This document shows positions 6,428 to 14,339 of a DNA stretch of 18,292 nt, piece by piece. This DNA is from Rhodospirillales bacterium (GTDB lineage: Bacteria > Pseudomonadota > Alphaproteobacteria > Acetobacterales > Acetobacteraceae). Both the position numbers and the translations under genes were made by a program. How positions within the stretch are numbered: the stretch's first letter is position 1; each line of letters starts with the position of its first letter. The notes under the pieces were generated by a model, which made no database searches, was not told the origin of the DNA, and saw only the letters and a program-made list of their open reading frames with translations. The stretch lies in assembly GCA_018971905.1 (NCBI GenBank), contig JAGWZS010000016.1:1-18292 (forward strand), read 5' to 3'.

Positions 6428-7127
6428 TGTTGAGAAGCTGGCCGGAAATATAGCCCGCCTTCTTAGATGCCAGGAAGCTGACCAGATCCGCCACTTCCTC
6501 CGGCGTGCCGGCGCGCTGCATGGGCACCATCCGGGCCAGCACGTCCTTCGGGAACAGTGCTTCCGTGGCGGGGGAGGCAATGATGCCGGGGGCTACCGTA
6601 TTCACGGTGATGCCCCGGCTCGCCAGCTCCAGGCTAAGCGTCCGCGCGGCGCCGTGCAGCCCGGCCTTGGCGGCGGCGTAATTCGCCTGACCGCGATTAC
6701 CCATCACCGCCGCAACGGAGGAGATGTTGATAATGCGCCCCCAGCGCGTGCGGATCATCGGCATCAACAGGGGCTGGGTGACGTTGAAGAAGCCGTTGAG
6801 CGAAACGTCGATCACGCGGTGCCATTGTTCGGCGCGCATCCCCGGCATCACCGCATCGTCATGGATGCCCGCATTATTCACCAAGATCTGGACCGGTCCG
6901 GCGGCGAGGATCTTCTCCAGCGCGGCATTGGTTGCCCCTGCGCTGGTGATGTCGAACGACACTGCCTGCGCGCTGAGCCCGGCGCAGATGAAATTCTCTG
7001 CCAGTGCCTCGGCTTTTTCCATTTGCGCATTGGCGTGGAGATAAACGTGGTGCCCGGCCTCGGCCAGCGCGCGGGCAATGGCCGCACCGATGGTGCCGCT
7101 GGCGCCGGTAACAAGAGCGCGTTTCAT
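6408..7127 (-). CDS. 3-oxoacyl-ACP reductase, FabG/ApeQ-like
   Basis: The 239-residue short-chain dehydrogenase has a cofactor loop TGASGTIG (7-14), NNAG (84-87), and catalytic residues N111, S137, Y150 and K154 (YAAAK), matching FabG closely. It would reduce the 3-keto group of the growing chain on the acyl carrier protein, using NADPH. Its ATG overlaps the TGA of the upstream dehydratase in an ATGA. It is the last gene of the 13-gene operon. No terminator is seen after it; it runs 20 bases into the end of the convergent glycosyltransferase gene. Confidence 0.9.
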   Translation of the reverse strand: MKRALVTGASGTIGAAIARALAEAGHHVYLHANAQMEKAEALAENFICAGLSAQAVSFDITSAGATNAALEKILAAGPVQILVNNAGIHDDAVMPGMRAEQWHRVIDVSLNGFFNVTQPLLMPMIRTRWGRIINISSVAAVMGNRGQANYAAAKAGLHGAARTLSLELASRGITVNTVAPGIIASPATEALFPKDVLARMVPMQRAGTPEEVADLVSFLASKKAGYISGQLLNINGGMA

Positions 7128-7564
7128 GCAGGAGCCTCAAACAAAACCATCGTGCGTCCTTCAGCCAGAATATTGCCTGCGGCGTTAACGGAGAATTCAT
7201 AGCTGGCACCGCGCGCATTACCCAGCAACTGGCGGGCGGTGATGGTCAACGGGCCCTCAGTGCCATTCAGTGCGGCGATGTGCAGCGTGGTCTCCCGCAG
7301 GCTCACCAGGAAACCAGGGCGGGGTTGGGCGTTATCCGCGGCGCAAAGCCTGCCATGCAGGGCCATCGCCTGGGAGGCGATTTCGATGAGGCATGCTGCG
7401 CCCAGCGTACCATCCGCGCGGCGGAGCGGGTTGTCGGGCTGGGCATAGCGTGTGGAAAGGCAAATGATGCCACCTGTATCCCAGCTTTGCGCCGCATCCA
7501 GCAGGCACATCGCCCCCGCATGGGGGATGAGGGGCAGAATTTGCTCGCGCGCCAGCATGTTCAC
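7124..7564 (-). CDS. Hotdog 3-hydroxyacyl-ACP dehydratase, ApeP-like
   Basis: The protein is 146 residues from GTG at 7564, which overlaps the upstream stop as GTGA; an ATG at 7558 (MLAREQILPLIPHAGAM) is also possible. It has the ApeP pattern: IPHAGAMCLLD with the probable catalytic His, a central helix ACLIEIASQAMALHG with the acidic partner, then GFLVSLRETTLH. It would remove water from the 3-hydroxyacyl intermediate to form the double bonds of the polyene. A second dehydratase lies at 15248-15538 in the same operon, as in known aryl polyene clusters. Confidence 0.85.
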   Translation of the reverse strand: MNMLAREQILPLIPHAGAMCLLDAAQSWDTGGIICLSTRYAQPDNPLRRADGTLGAACLIEIASQAMALHGRLCAADNAQPRPGFLVSLRETTLHIAALNGTEGPLTITARQLLGNARGASYEFSVNAAGNILAEGRTMVLFEAPA

Positions 7565-8352
7565 GGGGGCGTCACCTGCACGGCCAGAGCCAGATCGTCC
7601 AGATAATCCAGCGTGATGCTGCCGGTGCCGGTTTTTGCCACGGCTTCCAGCAGGGGCAGGGCGCGGGCGGCGGGAATGGTCTGGCGCAATGCCTCCAACT
7701 CCGGTGTGGCGCAGGGGCTGGGTGGCGGCGCAGTCAGGCCGATCTCCAGCCTCGCCAGGCTCCGGGGCGTTGGAGCAGAAGAGAGCAGCAACGCTACGGC
7801 AAAGGGGGCGCTGATGGGCCGCACCGCGTCCAGCGGGGGCGGGTAGGGCAGGTCGTAGGCGATCAGCACTACATTGCCGCTCGCGGCGAGCGCCTGCGCG
7901 CCAGCTTCCAGCAGACCGGCGGCAAAGCTGCCGTCATGCGCGCAGAGGCTGGTGGCGGGGGTTTTGGCCCCGGTGGCGATGCTCCAATAGCCCGCCGCGA
8001 CATTATGCACGGAATTATGGAACCGGGTTGGCGACAGCTCCCGCGTTGGCCCGGCCAGCGTGGAGAGGATGTTATGGATGGTCTCGCCATCCCCGCCGGA
8101 GGAGGTGAACACGCTGGGGCAATCCGCCGGCGCTACCCCGGCGCCTTCAAACGCCTCCGCGCCTACGCAGAGCGCCAGTTTCACGATTTGCGGCGCGCGG
8201 CGGCGCTCATTGGCGGGCAGCAAAGCAGGAGGTGGCACAATGGTGGCGGCACTTTGGTAGGGCGCATGGCCCGCCAGCACCGGCACGCTGGCGGCCCAGC
8301 CCTCCAGCCCCGGCCCGCGCAGCCCGATGGCGTTCAGAAAAAGCCGCATCAT
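7561..8352 (-). CDS. Chain-length-factor-like ketosynthase homologue, ApeC-like
   Basis: The 263-residue protein matches the N-terminal half of a beta-ketoacyl synthase (ketoacyl-synt_2 type), with SPTRFHNSVHNVAAGYWSIATGAKTPATSLCAHDGSFAAGLLEAG. It lacks the STACA-type nucleophile elbow and both catalytic His motifs, and has no C-terminal thiolase half, so it should not condense on its own. In aryl polyene and type II polyketide systems such partners pair with the active ketosynthase and set chain length. The start ATG at 8352 overlaps the ketosynthase TGA (ATGA), which favours a 1:1 complex with that protein. Confidence 0.82.
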   Translation of the reverse strand: MMRLFLNAIGLRGPGLEGWAASVPVLAGHAPYQSAATIVPPPALLPANERRRAPQIVKLALCVGAEAFEGAGVAPADCPSVFTSSGGDGETIHNILSTLAGPTRELSPTRFHNSVHNVAAGYWSIATGAKTPATSLCAHDGSFAAGLLEAGAQALAASGNVVLIAYDLPYPPPLDAVRPISAPFAVALLLSSAPTPRSLARLEIGLTAPPPSPCATPELEALRQTIPAARALPLLEAVAKTGTGSITLDYLDDLALAVQVTPP

Positions 8353-9539
8353 GGCTGGCGCCCCAGGATAAAGCTGCAATTCACGCCGCCGAAGCCAAAG
8401 GCATTGCACATCACCAGCCGCACCGGCGCCGGGCGGCCCGCCAGCACGTGGCCGGGGGCGAAACCGGTATCGAGCCGGTTGGTATGCGGACTGCCGGGCA
8501 CAAACCCATGGCGGAGGGCAAGTGCCGCCAACGCCGCCCCCACCATGCCTGCGGCACCCAGCGTATGGCCGGTGAAGCCCTTGGCGGAGCTGCGCGGCGT
8601 ATCTGGCCCGAACAGGCTGGTGACGGCTTTATCCTCTGCCGAATCGCCCACCAGGGTCGCGGTGCCGTGAAGGTTGATGTAGTCGATTGCCGCCGGTTCG
8701 CAGCCCGCATCCGCCAGCGCCTGGCGCATAGCGGTGGCGGCGCCAGTGCCCTGCGGGTCGGGGGAGGACATGTGATGCGCGTCGGCACTTTCTCCGGTGC
8801 CGCGCAGCAGCAATGCCTCCGGGGCGGGTTTATCCGGGGCGCGTTCCAGCAGCGCAAAGCCCGCCGCCTCGCCGATGGAAATGCCGTTGCGTGCCGCATC
8901 AAACGGGCGGCAGGGGCCTTGAGCCATCACCCCCAGCGCGTGGAAGCCGAATAAGGTAGTGCCGCAGAAACTATCCGCTCCGCCGATTACTGCGGCGTCA
9001 CACAACCCGGCCTCGATCATCCGGGTCGCCACGGCGAACAGCTTGGCGGTGGCGGCGCAGGCGGTGGAAAGGGTGAAGCTTGGCCCCTTCAGCCCCAGCC
9101 GGGCGCGCAGGAACCGCCCCAGCGCGTAGGTATTATGGGTTTCGGCATAGGCGAAGCCAGCGGGCAGGGCGCCAGTTTGCGGGTCAAGCCGATGATAGGC
9201 CTGCTCGCTCTGCAGAATGCCAGAGGTGCTGGTGCCGGTGAACAGCCCCACCCGCGCCGCGCCATATTGCGCCACGGCGCGGCGCACGGCATGCTCGAAA
9301 TCGTCCGCCGCCAAGGCGCGCTCCGCCAGGCGGTTATTGCGGCAATCAAACGCGGTAAAGGGCGCGGGCAGCGGTTCATCCAGCCCCTGAACCTCGCCAG
9401 CCCAGGCGTCGATGGGCAATGGCGCGAATGTGCAGGGCGCCAGTGCGCTGCGCCCCTCCCGCAGGGCGGTCCAGGTGGCATCCTGCCCGTCGCCCAGGGC
9501 GGACACCAGTGAGAGGCTGGAGACAAAAAGCGGCTTCAT
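8349..9539 (-). CDS. Beta-ketoacyl-ACP synthase, ApeO-like
   Basis: The 396-residue protein is a complete elongating ketosynthase. The nucleophile is C161 in LSTACAATAK, with His residues H291 (NLHGTAT) and H325 (GHTLGAAG); the end GFGGVNCSFILG is typical of FabF-like enzymes. It would condense malonyl-ACP with the growing aryl-primed chain. The ATG at 9539 (MKPLFVSSLSLVSALG) overlaps the upstream TGA as ATGA. The following gene encodes a likely inactive partner. It is the only active-looking ketosynthase here, whereas the Escherichia coli aryl polyene cluster has more than one. Confidence 0.92.
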   Translation of the reverse strand: MKPLFVSSLSLVSALGDGQDATWTALREGRSALAPCTFAPLPIDAWAGEVQGLDEPLPAPFTAFDCRNNRLAERALAADDFEHAVRRAVAQYGAARVGLFTGTSTSGILQSEQAYHRLDPQTGALPAGFAYAETHNTYALGRFLRARLGLKGPSFTLSTACAATAKLFAVATRMIEAGLCDAAVIGGADSFCGTTLFGFHALGVMAQGPCRPFDAARNGISIGEAAGFALLERAPDKPAPEALLLRGTGESADAHHMSSPDPQGTGAATAMRQALADAGCEPAAIDYINLHGTATLVGDSAEDKAVTSLFGPDTPRSSAKGFTGHTLGAAGMVGAALAALALRHGFVPGSPHTNRLDTGFAPGHVLAGRPAPVRLVMCNAFGFGGVNCSFILGRQP

Positions 9540-10780
9540 GGCCGGGCTTCCCAACGTGGGCGCCAGCTTTCCAAAAAGGCGCTTTGTGCCGCGATATGTT
9601 GCGCATAGCGGTCCATGAATTCAGCAGGCAGGCGTGGCCCGGCCGGTGTGCGTTCGGCGGCGGTGCGGTAACGTGCGGCGAAATGGCGCAGATTGGTGCG
9701 CAGGTCCGTGTAGCGCGGGTCCGAGAACAGGCGCTTGAAACGGAATTTATACGGCCCCCAGAAGGGATTGTCGTAGAAAATTAGCCGTAATTTTTGTGTG
9801 TCGTAAACCTCGTTGGCGATGATTGCGGGGGCGGTTGAGGTAAGGCCGCCGGGGCCGGTGGGCAGCGTGCCGTGCGTCATCAAAGCGGTGCGGGAGGGCT
9901 CGTCCTGAAACAAAGCCGCGGGGTCTTCCAAGGGCAGGTCGTTGGCGCGCCCGGCCAGATCCACCATCTCGTTCTTTGGCACGGGAAACTTGAAAGCAGC
10001 CAGCATGAAAAACTGCCCCGTGCGCCAGGGTGCCCAGATGCCCGCCGCCGCCAGCGCGTTATGCGCAACATGCGCGCAATTATCGTTGAACAGCCGCCAA
10101 TGATAATACGTCTGACCCGTTCTGTAAGGCTCGTTCAAGGCGTTGAGATAGCCGATGACGATGCGCATCTGCGCCATGCTCAGAGGCAGCCGGGCACGGT
10201 AGGCATCACGGCCGAAGCATACGGCGTAATCTGAGGCGATGGAGATCTCGTATTTGAAACGCTCCCTGCTCATGCCTGCCGGTTTGTCCCTGAAGAAATG
10301 GTCGTGGAAGTCGATGCCATCCAGCAGCCCGCGTGCCTGGGCCTGGCTTTGTGTTTCCTCATAGGCTTCGCGTGTTAATTTGGCGCCTGAGGGCAGGGCG
10401 CCGTGGAAGGTGAAATCTCGTCCCTCGAACGCGACCCAGTTGGCGTTGCGGTAATGGGAGTTCACGCTGATGGCCGCACCTTGCCCGCTGGCCTCGGCGG
10501 TGGGGCAGAGTTCCAGCGCGGGATAGCCGTTGGCGTCGCGTCGCATGCGCACGCCGTTCAGGTAAAGCAGCAAATGCCCGCCCATGCCGCTGCTGATGGG
10601 CACGCCGAAGCCGGACTTCTTGCGCAGCTCGGAAAGCGCGCAAAGCTCGGCGTAGTAGGGAAATATGTCTTCATAGGATGGCACGGCCGGAGGGTGCGGT
10701 GCCGCTGTGTTTTGAGGGCGCGGGCCAGTCTGGGTCATCCGGCATTCGTTATAGTTGCCGGGTGTTACAGCGTCCAGCAT
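9536..10780 (-). CDS. Unrecognised protein with possible LRAT-like Cys/His site
   Basis: The 414-residue protein is not recognised as any standard aryl polyene component. No signal peptide or membrane segment is obvious. A glycine-flanked His (GMGGHLLLYLNGV, H69) precedes an Asn-Cys at a helix start (YYHWRLFNDNCAHVAHNALAAAG, C235). This His-first, NC-later order is that of circularly permuted papain folds (LRAT, YiiX, DUF4105-like), which hydrolyse or transfer acyl groups through the Cys. The C-terminal third is rich in Arg, Tyr and Phe (GPYKFRFKRLFSDPRYTDLR). It starts 3 bases after the hydrolase stop and overlaps the ketosynthase ATG. ATG 10780 is used; ATG 10738 (MTQTGPRPQN) is also possible. 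Function inferred only. Confidence 0.7.
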   Translation of the reverse strand: MLDAVTPGNYNECRMTQTGPRPQNTAAPHPPAVPSYEDIFPYYAELCALSELRKKSGFGVPISSGMGGHLLLYLNGVRMRRDANGYPALELCPTAEASGQGAAISVNSHYRNANWVAFEGRDFTFHGALPSGAKLTREAYEETQSQAQARGLLDGIDFHDHFFRDKPAGMSRERFKYEISIASDYAVCFGRDAYRARLPLSMAQMRIVIGYLNALNEPYRTGQTYYHWRLFNDNCAHVAHNALAAAGIWAPWRTGQFFMLAAFKFPVPKNEMVDLAGRANDLPLEDPAALFQDEPSRTALMTHGTLPTGPGGLTSTAPAIIANEVYDTQKLRLIFYDNPFWGPYKFRFKRLFSDPRYTDLRTNLRHFAARYRTAAERTPAGPRLPAEFMDRYAQHIAAQSAFLESWRPRWEARP

Positions 10781-10783
10781 GGG

Positions 10784-11449
10784 TCAGCCGAACGGATCGC
10801 GGGCCATGATGCCCTGGAACGCGGCGCGCCAGGCGGCCCAGTCATGCTGGCCCTCCACCAGAATCGAGCGACTCTCTGGCAGGGCAGCGGCCAACAGGCG
10901 GTGCCCGGCAGCAAAACGGTCCTGGCGCGCATAGCCCAGCCAGAGCTCTGGCCCCGGGGCGCCGGCCAGGCGGGCTTGCAGCCAAGAAATAATCCGTTGT
11001 TCGGGTAATGTGGCCGTGCTGGCCTGCGCCCGCCATGCCGCAAACCCGCCCGCGCGGGTGAGTTCCGCGATTGTGCCATGGGTGCCGATGAACGGAGCGA
11101 TTAGGATCAGCCCCTCGATCTCGCCCAGGCCAGCGGCGGCGCAGGAAAGCGCGCCCATGCCACCCAGTGAGATGCCCAGCAGCCAGATGCGCCTGTACCC
11201 CGCTTCCCGTGCCGGGGCGAGGATGGTCTGGTGCAGTATTGGGGCCACCGTACCGTCCAGATACAAAAGCTGATCCGGCTTGGCGGCCATCACGTCCACC
11301 ACCGGCGTGCTGGCCTGCGCCATCGCCACAAGCCCGTGTGTGGCGAAATCCTCCAGCGCGATGCCAGCTCCGGGCAGCATCACCAGCAACAGCCGCTCCC
11401 CGGCCGGGCGTGGGTCCGGGTAACGCAGCAGGGTGGTGAGGCCGCTCAT
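10784..11449 (-). CDS. Alpha/beta hydrolase
   Basis: The 221-residue serine hydrolase has a nucleophile elbow GISLGG (S94), a probable acid D177 (GYARQDRF) and H202 (VEGQHDWAAW), with an oxyanion-side LPGAG near 26-30. No signal peptide is evident, so it is likely cytoplasmic. The ATG at 11449 overlaps the exporter TGA (ATGA). It may act as a thioesterase or editing enzyme for the carrier-bound chain, in place of the hotdog thioesterase (ApeK type) that is not seen here, or as an esterase on the lipid product. The substrate cannot be read from sequence. Confidence 0.8.
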   Translation of the reverse strand: MSGLTTLLRYPDPRPAGERLLLVMLPGAGIALEDFATHGLVAMAQASTPVVDVMAAKPDQLLYLDGTVAPILHQTILAPAREAGYRRIWLLGISLGGMGALSCAAAGLGEIEGLILIAPFIGTHGTIAELTRAGGFAAWRAQASTATLPEQRIISWLQARLAGAPGPELWLGYARQDRFAAGHRLLAAALPESRSILVEGQHDWAAWRAAFQGIMARDPFG

Positions 11450-13773
11450 GGGCCGGTTTGCCGGGCGGGTACGGCGAAGGCGGCGCCGAACAGCAAGCAC
11501 AGGAAGGTGCCCAGCGCCACCGTCTCGCCGATGTCGTGCAGCACCGGAATGGCGGAAAGAGAAAGCAGCCCATAGGCCGCCACGGTGCAGAGATTGGCAA
11601 GCATGATGGAGGCTAGAGCCCGTTCCAGCGCCGCCTCATCCAGCCCGCGCCGGGCAAAGAACAAGCAGTAATTGGAGCCAACGGCGATGATCAACAGAAA
11701 ACCCGCGACCATGAAGATGGACAGCTTGCCACCCCCCATAGTCAACGCGGCGGCGCAAACCGTCACCGCGGCCAGAAGCGGCAGCACCACCCGCGCCACC
11801 TGCCGCCAGGAGCGCAGAAACAGTGCCAGGATCAGCAAAATCGCACCGCCGCCATACAAGGCCAGGGCGGCCGCCTCGTGCTGGAACAAGCGCAGCAGCA
11901 GGCTGGATTGGCGGTTCAGGTCCACCAGCTTCACCCCGGCGGGCAGCGCCGCTTGCAGCGCGGCGGCATTGTTCACCCTGCCAAGCGGCGCCAGCACGAT
12001 CCAGCCGGTTTTCGTTTGGCTGAGCATGGCGTGCAGGCGCAGCGCCAAAGCTGGCGGCAGGCTGGCGATGGTAAGCAAGGGGGCCTTGCGTGCTGCCGCT
12101 ACGGCCTGGAAAAAGGGCGCGAAGGCGTCCGCCTGATAGGGCAGGCCGGACAAGGCCGCCGCGAACCGTGTGCGCAAGATGGTATCATTCGGCAAGGCCG
12201 CGCGGCGGACCTGTTGCGCGGCGTTGCTGGGCAGGATCTGGCTGGGCAGGCTGAAGCCGCCAATCTCACCCTTGGCCGCACGGCCGGAGAGGATGGGGGT
12301 GAGCGTTTCGCTGATGGTGAGCGCCTCTTGCTCATTGCCCGCGCGCCAGGCCAGGAAAAACCGGGGGTTGGTGATGCCCAGCTCCGCGCGCAATGTTTTG
12401 TCCAGCGCCTGGGTGGCAGGCGGTAGCGGGCTGAGAGAGAGCAGGTTGGTTTGCCACAGCCCGCCGCGATGCAGGGCCAGGGATAGCAGCGCCAGCACGG
12501 CCACCCCGCCCAGGCTCATTCGCGCCAGGCCCTGGTGGCGGCGTATCCAACGCAGCGGCGTACCGATGGCCCTGGCGCCGGGGGCAAAAAAACCATCAGG
12601 CACCAGGGGGGGCAGCACGAAGCGGGTTACTAGCGCCGCGGTGATGAGCCCGGCAATTGAAAATAGCCCCAGCTGCGCGAAGCCGGTGAAACTGGAGCCC
12701 AGCATGGCCGCGAACCCGGCGATGGAGGTGAGAGCGCCTAGCCGTAAAATAGGCCAGATGCGTGCCACAGCGGCCCTGGCGCCGGCCTCGTGCTGCGTGT
12801 GGGTGAGAAGATAGACGGAATAATCCAGCGCCTCGCCGATGAGCGTAATGCCGAACCCCAGCGTGATGGCGTGCACGAAGCCAAAAACCAGTGACACGGC
12901 GGCAATGCCCGCCAGCGCGCCGCTGATGACCGGCAGCAGCCCCAGCGCCAGCGCCAGCGGGGACCGGTATGCCAGCAGCAGGAACAGAACAGCCCCAGCG
13001 CTGGCGAGCAGAGAGAGGCGCGTGACATCCCGCTTTGTTACGTTCCGCGTCTGCACCGCGAATACGCCGGGGCCGGTCATGCGTAGCCGGGCATTTGCGG
13101 CACCCGGTATGGCGGCCCGCGCGGTGGTGAAATTCTGCATCAGAAACGTCTGGGCCCGCTGTTGGGCCTCCAGGTCAAACCCTGGCGCTTTCGTGCGTAA
13201 AAGCAGGAGCGTGGCCTGGCCATTGGGGGACACCCAGACGCCGTTTTCCGATTTTGGGCCGTTTGCACCGGCGCCGCCAAGGCTCTGGGCGAGGCCGAGG
13301 GCGGCGCCGGTGGGGTCGGCGGGCAATGTCTGAGCCGCTATACCGCCAAGCTCTGAGCCCAGCAAAGCCAGTCCGTTTTCCAATGCTGTATGCAGCCCGG
13401 CTACGGAAAATGCCTGGGGTGTGGTGCCAGAACTGAGCAGATAACGGTTTTGCCAGACGAAATTTTGAATTTCGGTCAGGGATCTGTCATCGCCGTTCAG
13501 CACGGCTTCAAAATCCGGCGATTGGCGCAGCCGGCTGGCGAGGCTCTTGTTCAGTGCCTCCAGCGCTGGGGTGGGGGCATGGTCGATGGCGACCAGCAAC
13601 AGCTTGGCAGCACCGCCGCCGCTCACCTGCGCCTCCAGCGCCGCCAGGCCGAGGCTGTGGGTCCTGGGCAGGAAGTCTCCCATATCCGTGCGGTAATGCG
13701 CTCGCGCCGTGAGGGTGGCGCAGAGCAGCAGCCCTGCCAGCCATAGCCATACGGGCCAGAAATTACGGCGCAT
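11446..13773 (-). CDS. MMPL/RND-family exporter, ApeM-like
   Basis: The 775-residue protein has one N-terminal membrane segment (about 5-24), a large periplasmic loop (about 27-250), five or six segments (about 253-392), one near 418-435, a second periplasmic loop (about 437-633) and a final block of segments (about 635-770). This is the two-repeat RND/MMPL plan. The first repeat keeps the proton-relay pair D317-Y318 (GEALDYSVYLL); the matching place in the second repeat is N701-Y702 (GSNYCLFF). It would move the finished polyene lipid across the inner membrane toward the LolA-like partner. ATG 13773 (MRRNFWPVWL) is chosen; the open frame further upstream only shadows the previous gene. It overlaps the LolA-like gene by 11 bases. 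Confidence 0.88.
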   Translation of the reverse strand: MRRNFWPVWLWLAGLLLCATLTARAHYRTDMGDFLPRTHSLGLAALEAQVSGGGAAKLLLVAIDHAPTPALEALNKSLASRLRQSPDFEAVLNGDDRSLTEIQNFVWQNRYLLSSGTTPQAFSVAGLHTALENGLALLGSELGGIAAQTLPADPTGAALGLAQSLGGAGANGPKSENGVWVSPNGQATLLLLRTKAPGFDLEAQQRAQTFLMQNFTTARAAIPGAANARLRMTGPGVFAVQTRNVTKRDVTRLSLLASAGAVLFLLLAYRSPLALALGLLPVISGALAGIAAVSLVFGFVHAITLGFGITLIGEALDYSVYLLTHTQHEAGARAAVARIWPILRLGALTSIAGFAAMLGSSFTGFAQLGLFSIAGLITAALVTRFVLPPLVPDGFFAPGARAIGTPLRWIRRHQGLARMSLGGVAVLALLSLALHRGGLWQTNLLSLSPLPPATQALDKTLRAELGITNPRFFLAWRAGNEQEALTISETLTPILSGRAAKGEIGGFSLPSQILPSNAAQQVRRAALPNDTILRTRFAAALSGLPYQADAFAPFFQAVAAARKAPLLTIASLPPALALRLHAMLSQTKTGWIVLAPLGRVNNAAALQAALPAGVKLVDLNRQSSLLLRLFQHEAAALALYGGGAILLILALFLRSWRQVARVVLPLLAAVTVCAAALTMGGGKLSIFMVAGFLLIIAVGSNYCLFFARRGLDEAALERALASIMLANLCTVAAYGLLSLSAIPVLHDIGETVALGTFLCLLFGAAFAVPARQTGP

Positions 13774-14338
13774 GGAGGATGGTTTCGCGCACCTGCATCC
13801 TGGTTTCGCCGCCCTTGGTGTCGGCGCTGTCAATTTCAGTGATTTTGTCGCCGGTGCCGGTAATGCTCATCCAGGCCAGCATCTTCGCCAAGGCCGGGTC
13901 GCGCGGGCGGAGCAGCAATTGCCAATGGTCAGCCCTGCCGCTGAGCGAGAGATCATAATAGCGCTGTAGAGCCGGGAGGTCTCCGGCCAGGGTTGCGCGT
14001 ACACCCTCCACCAGCCCGGCCAGTTGCGGCGCCTGGGCCAAGGTGAAACGCTGGGTCTGGCCGTTCAGGGTGAGTGTTACCATGCCATTTTGCAGCAGAA
14101 AATTCTGCGGCGCGGGCGCGGTTGTGGTTTTGCGCACATAATCCGGTGCCACATAATCCAGCGTGCCGCTGCTTTGCAGGGGGGTGGTGAGTAAGGGCAG
14201 AGTTTTGGTCTCGGTAAAGCTGGCGGAAGCGGCGCGCACTTGCCCAAGCGCCGACATGAGGCCCGGCAGAGTGAAGCCCGCAGGGGTTTGCGCGCAGAGC
14301 CATACAAGCGCGCAGATGGCCGCAAGACGCCGCGGCAC
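13763..14338 (-). CDS. LolA-like outer membrane lipoprotein carrier, ApeL-like
   Basis: The protein is 191 residues from GTG at 14338, one base after the acyltransferase TAA. It begins with a signal peptide (MPRRLAAICALVWLCAQTPAGF). The mature part has the LolA pattern: ASASFTETKTLPLL, then TLDYVAPDYVRKTT and a beta-rich body ending ITEIDSADTKGGETRMQV. LolA proteins shuttle lipidated cargo through the periplasm in a hydrophobic half-barrel. Here, beside an MMPL exporter, the cargo is probably the aryl polyene lipid. A longer open frame upstream lies inside the acyltransferase gene and would bury the signal peptide, so it is rejected. Confidence 0.82.
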   Translation of the reverse strand: MPRRLAAICALVWLCAQTPAGFTLPGLMSALGQVRAASASFTETKTLPLLTTPLQSSGTLDYVAPDYVRKTTTAPAPQNFLLQNGMVTLTLNGQTQRFTLAQAPQLAGLVEGVRATLAGDLPALQRYYDLSLSGRADHWQLLLRPRDPALAKMLAWMSITGTGDKITEIDSADTKGGETRMQVRETILHAP

Positions 14339-14339
14339 T

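Noticed and set aside
6222..7202. Plus-strand 326-residue open frame
   Set aside because: It is antisense to the ketoreductase gene and overlaps the end of the glycosyltransferase. Composition is His/Arg/Gly-rich with no motif.
7936..8954. Plus-strand open frames of about 240 residues each
   Set aside because: They are shadows of the ketosynthase and chain-length-factor genes, whose conserved motifs are on the minus strand.
13774..13833. Extra 20 residues before the MMPL exporter from an upstream ATG
   Set aside because: They lie in the LolA-like coding sequence and place charged, Cys-rich residues before the first membrane segment. ATG 13773 gives the normal start.
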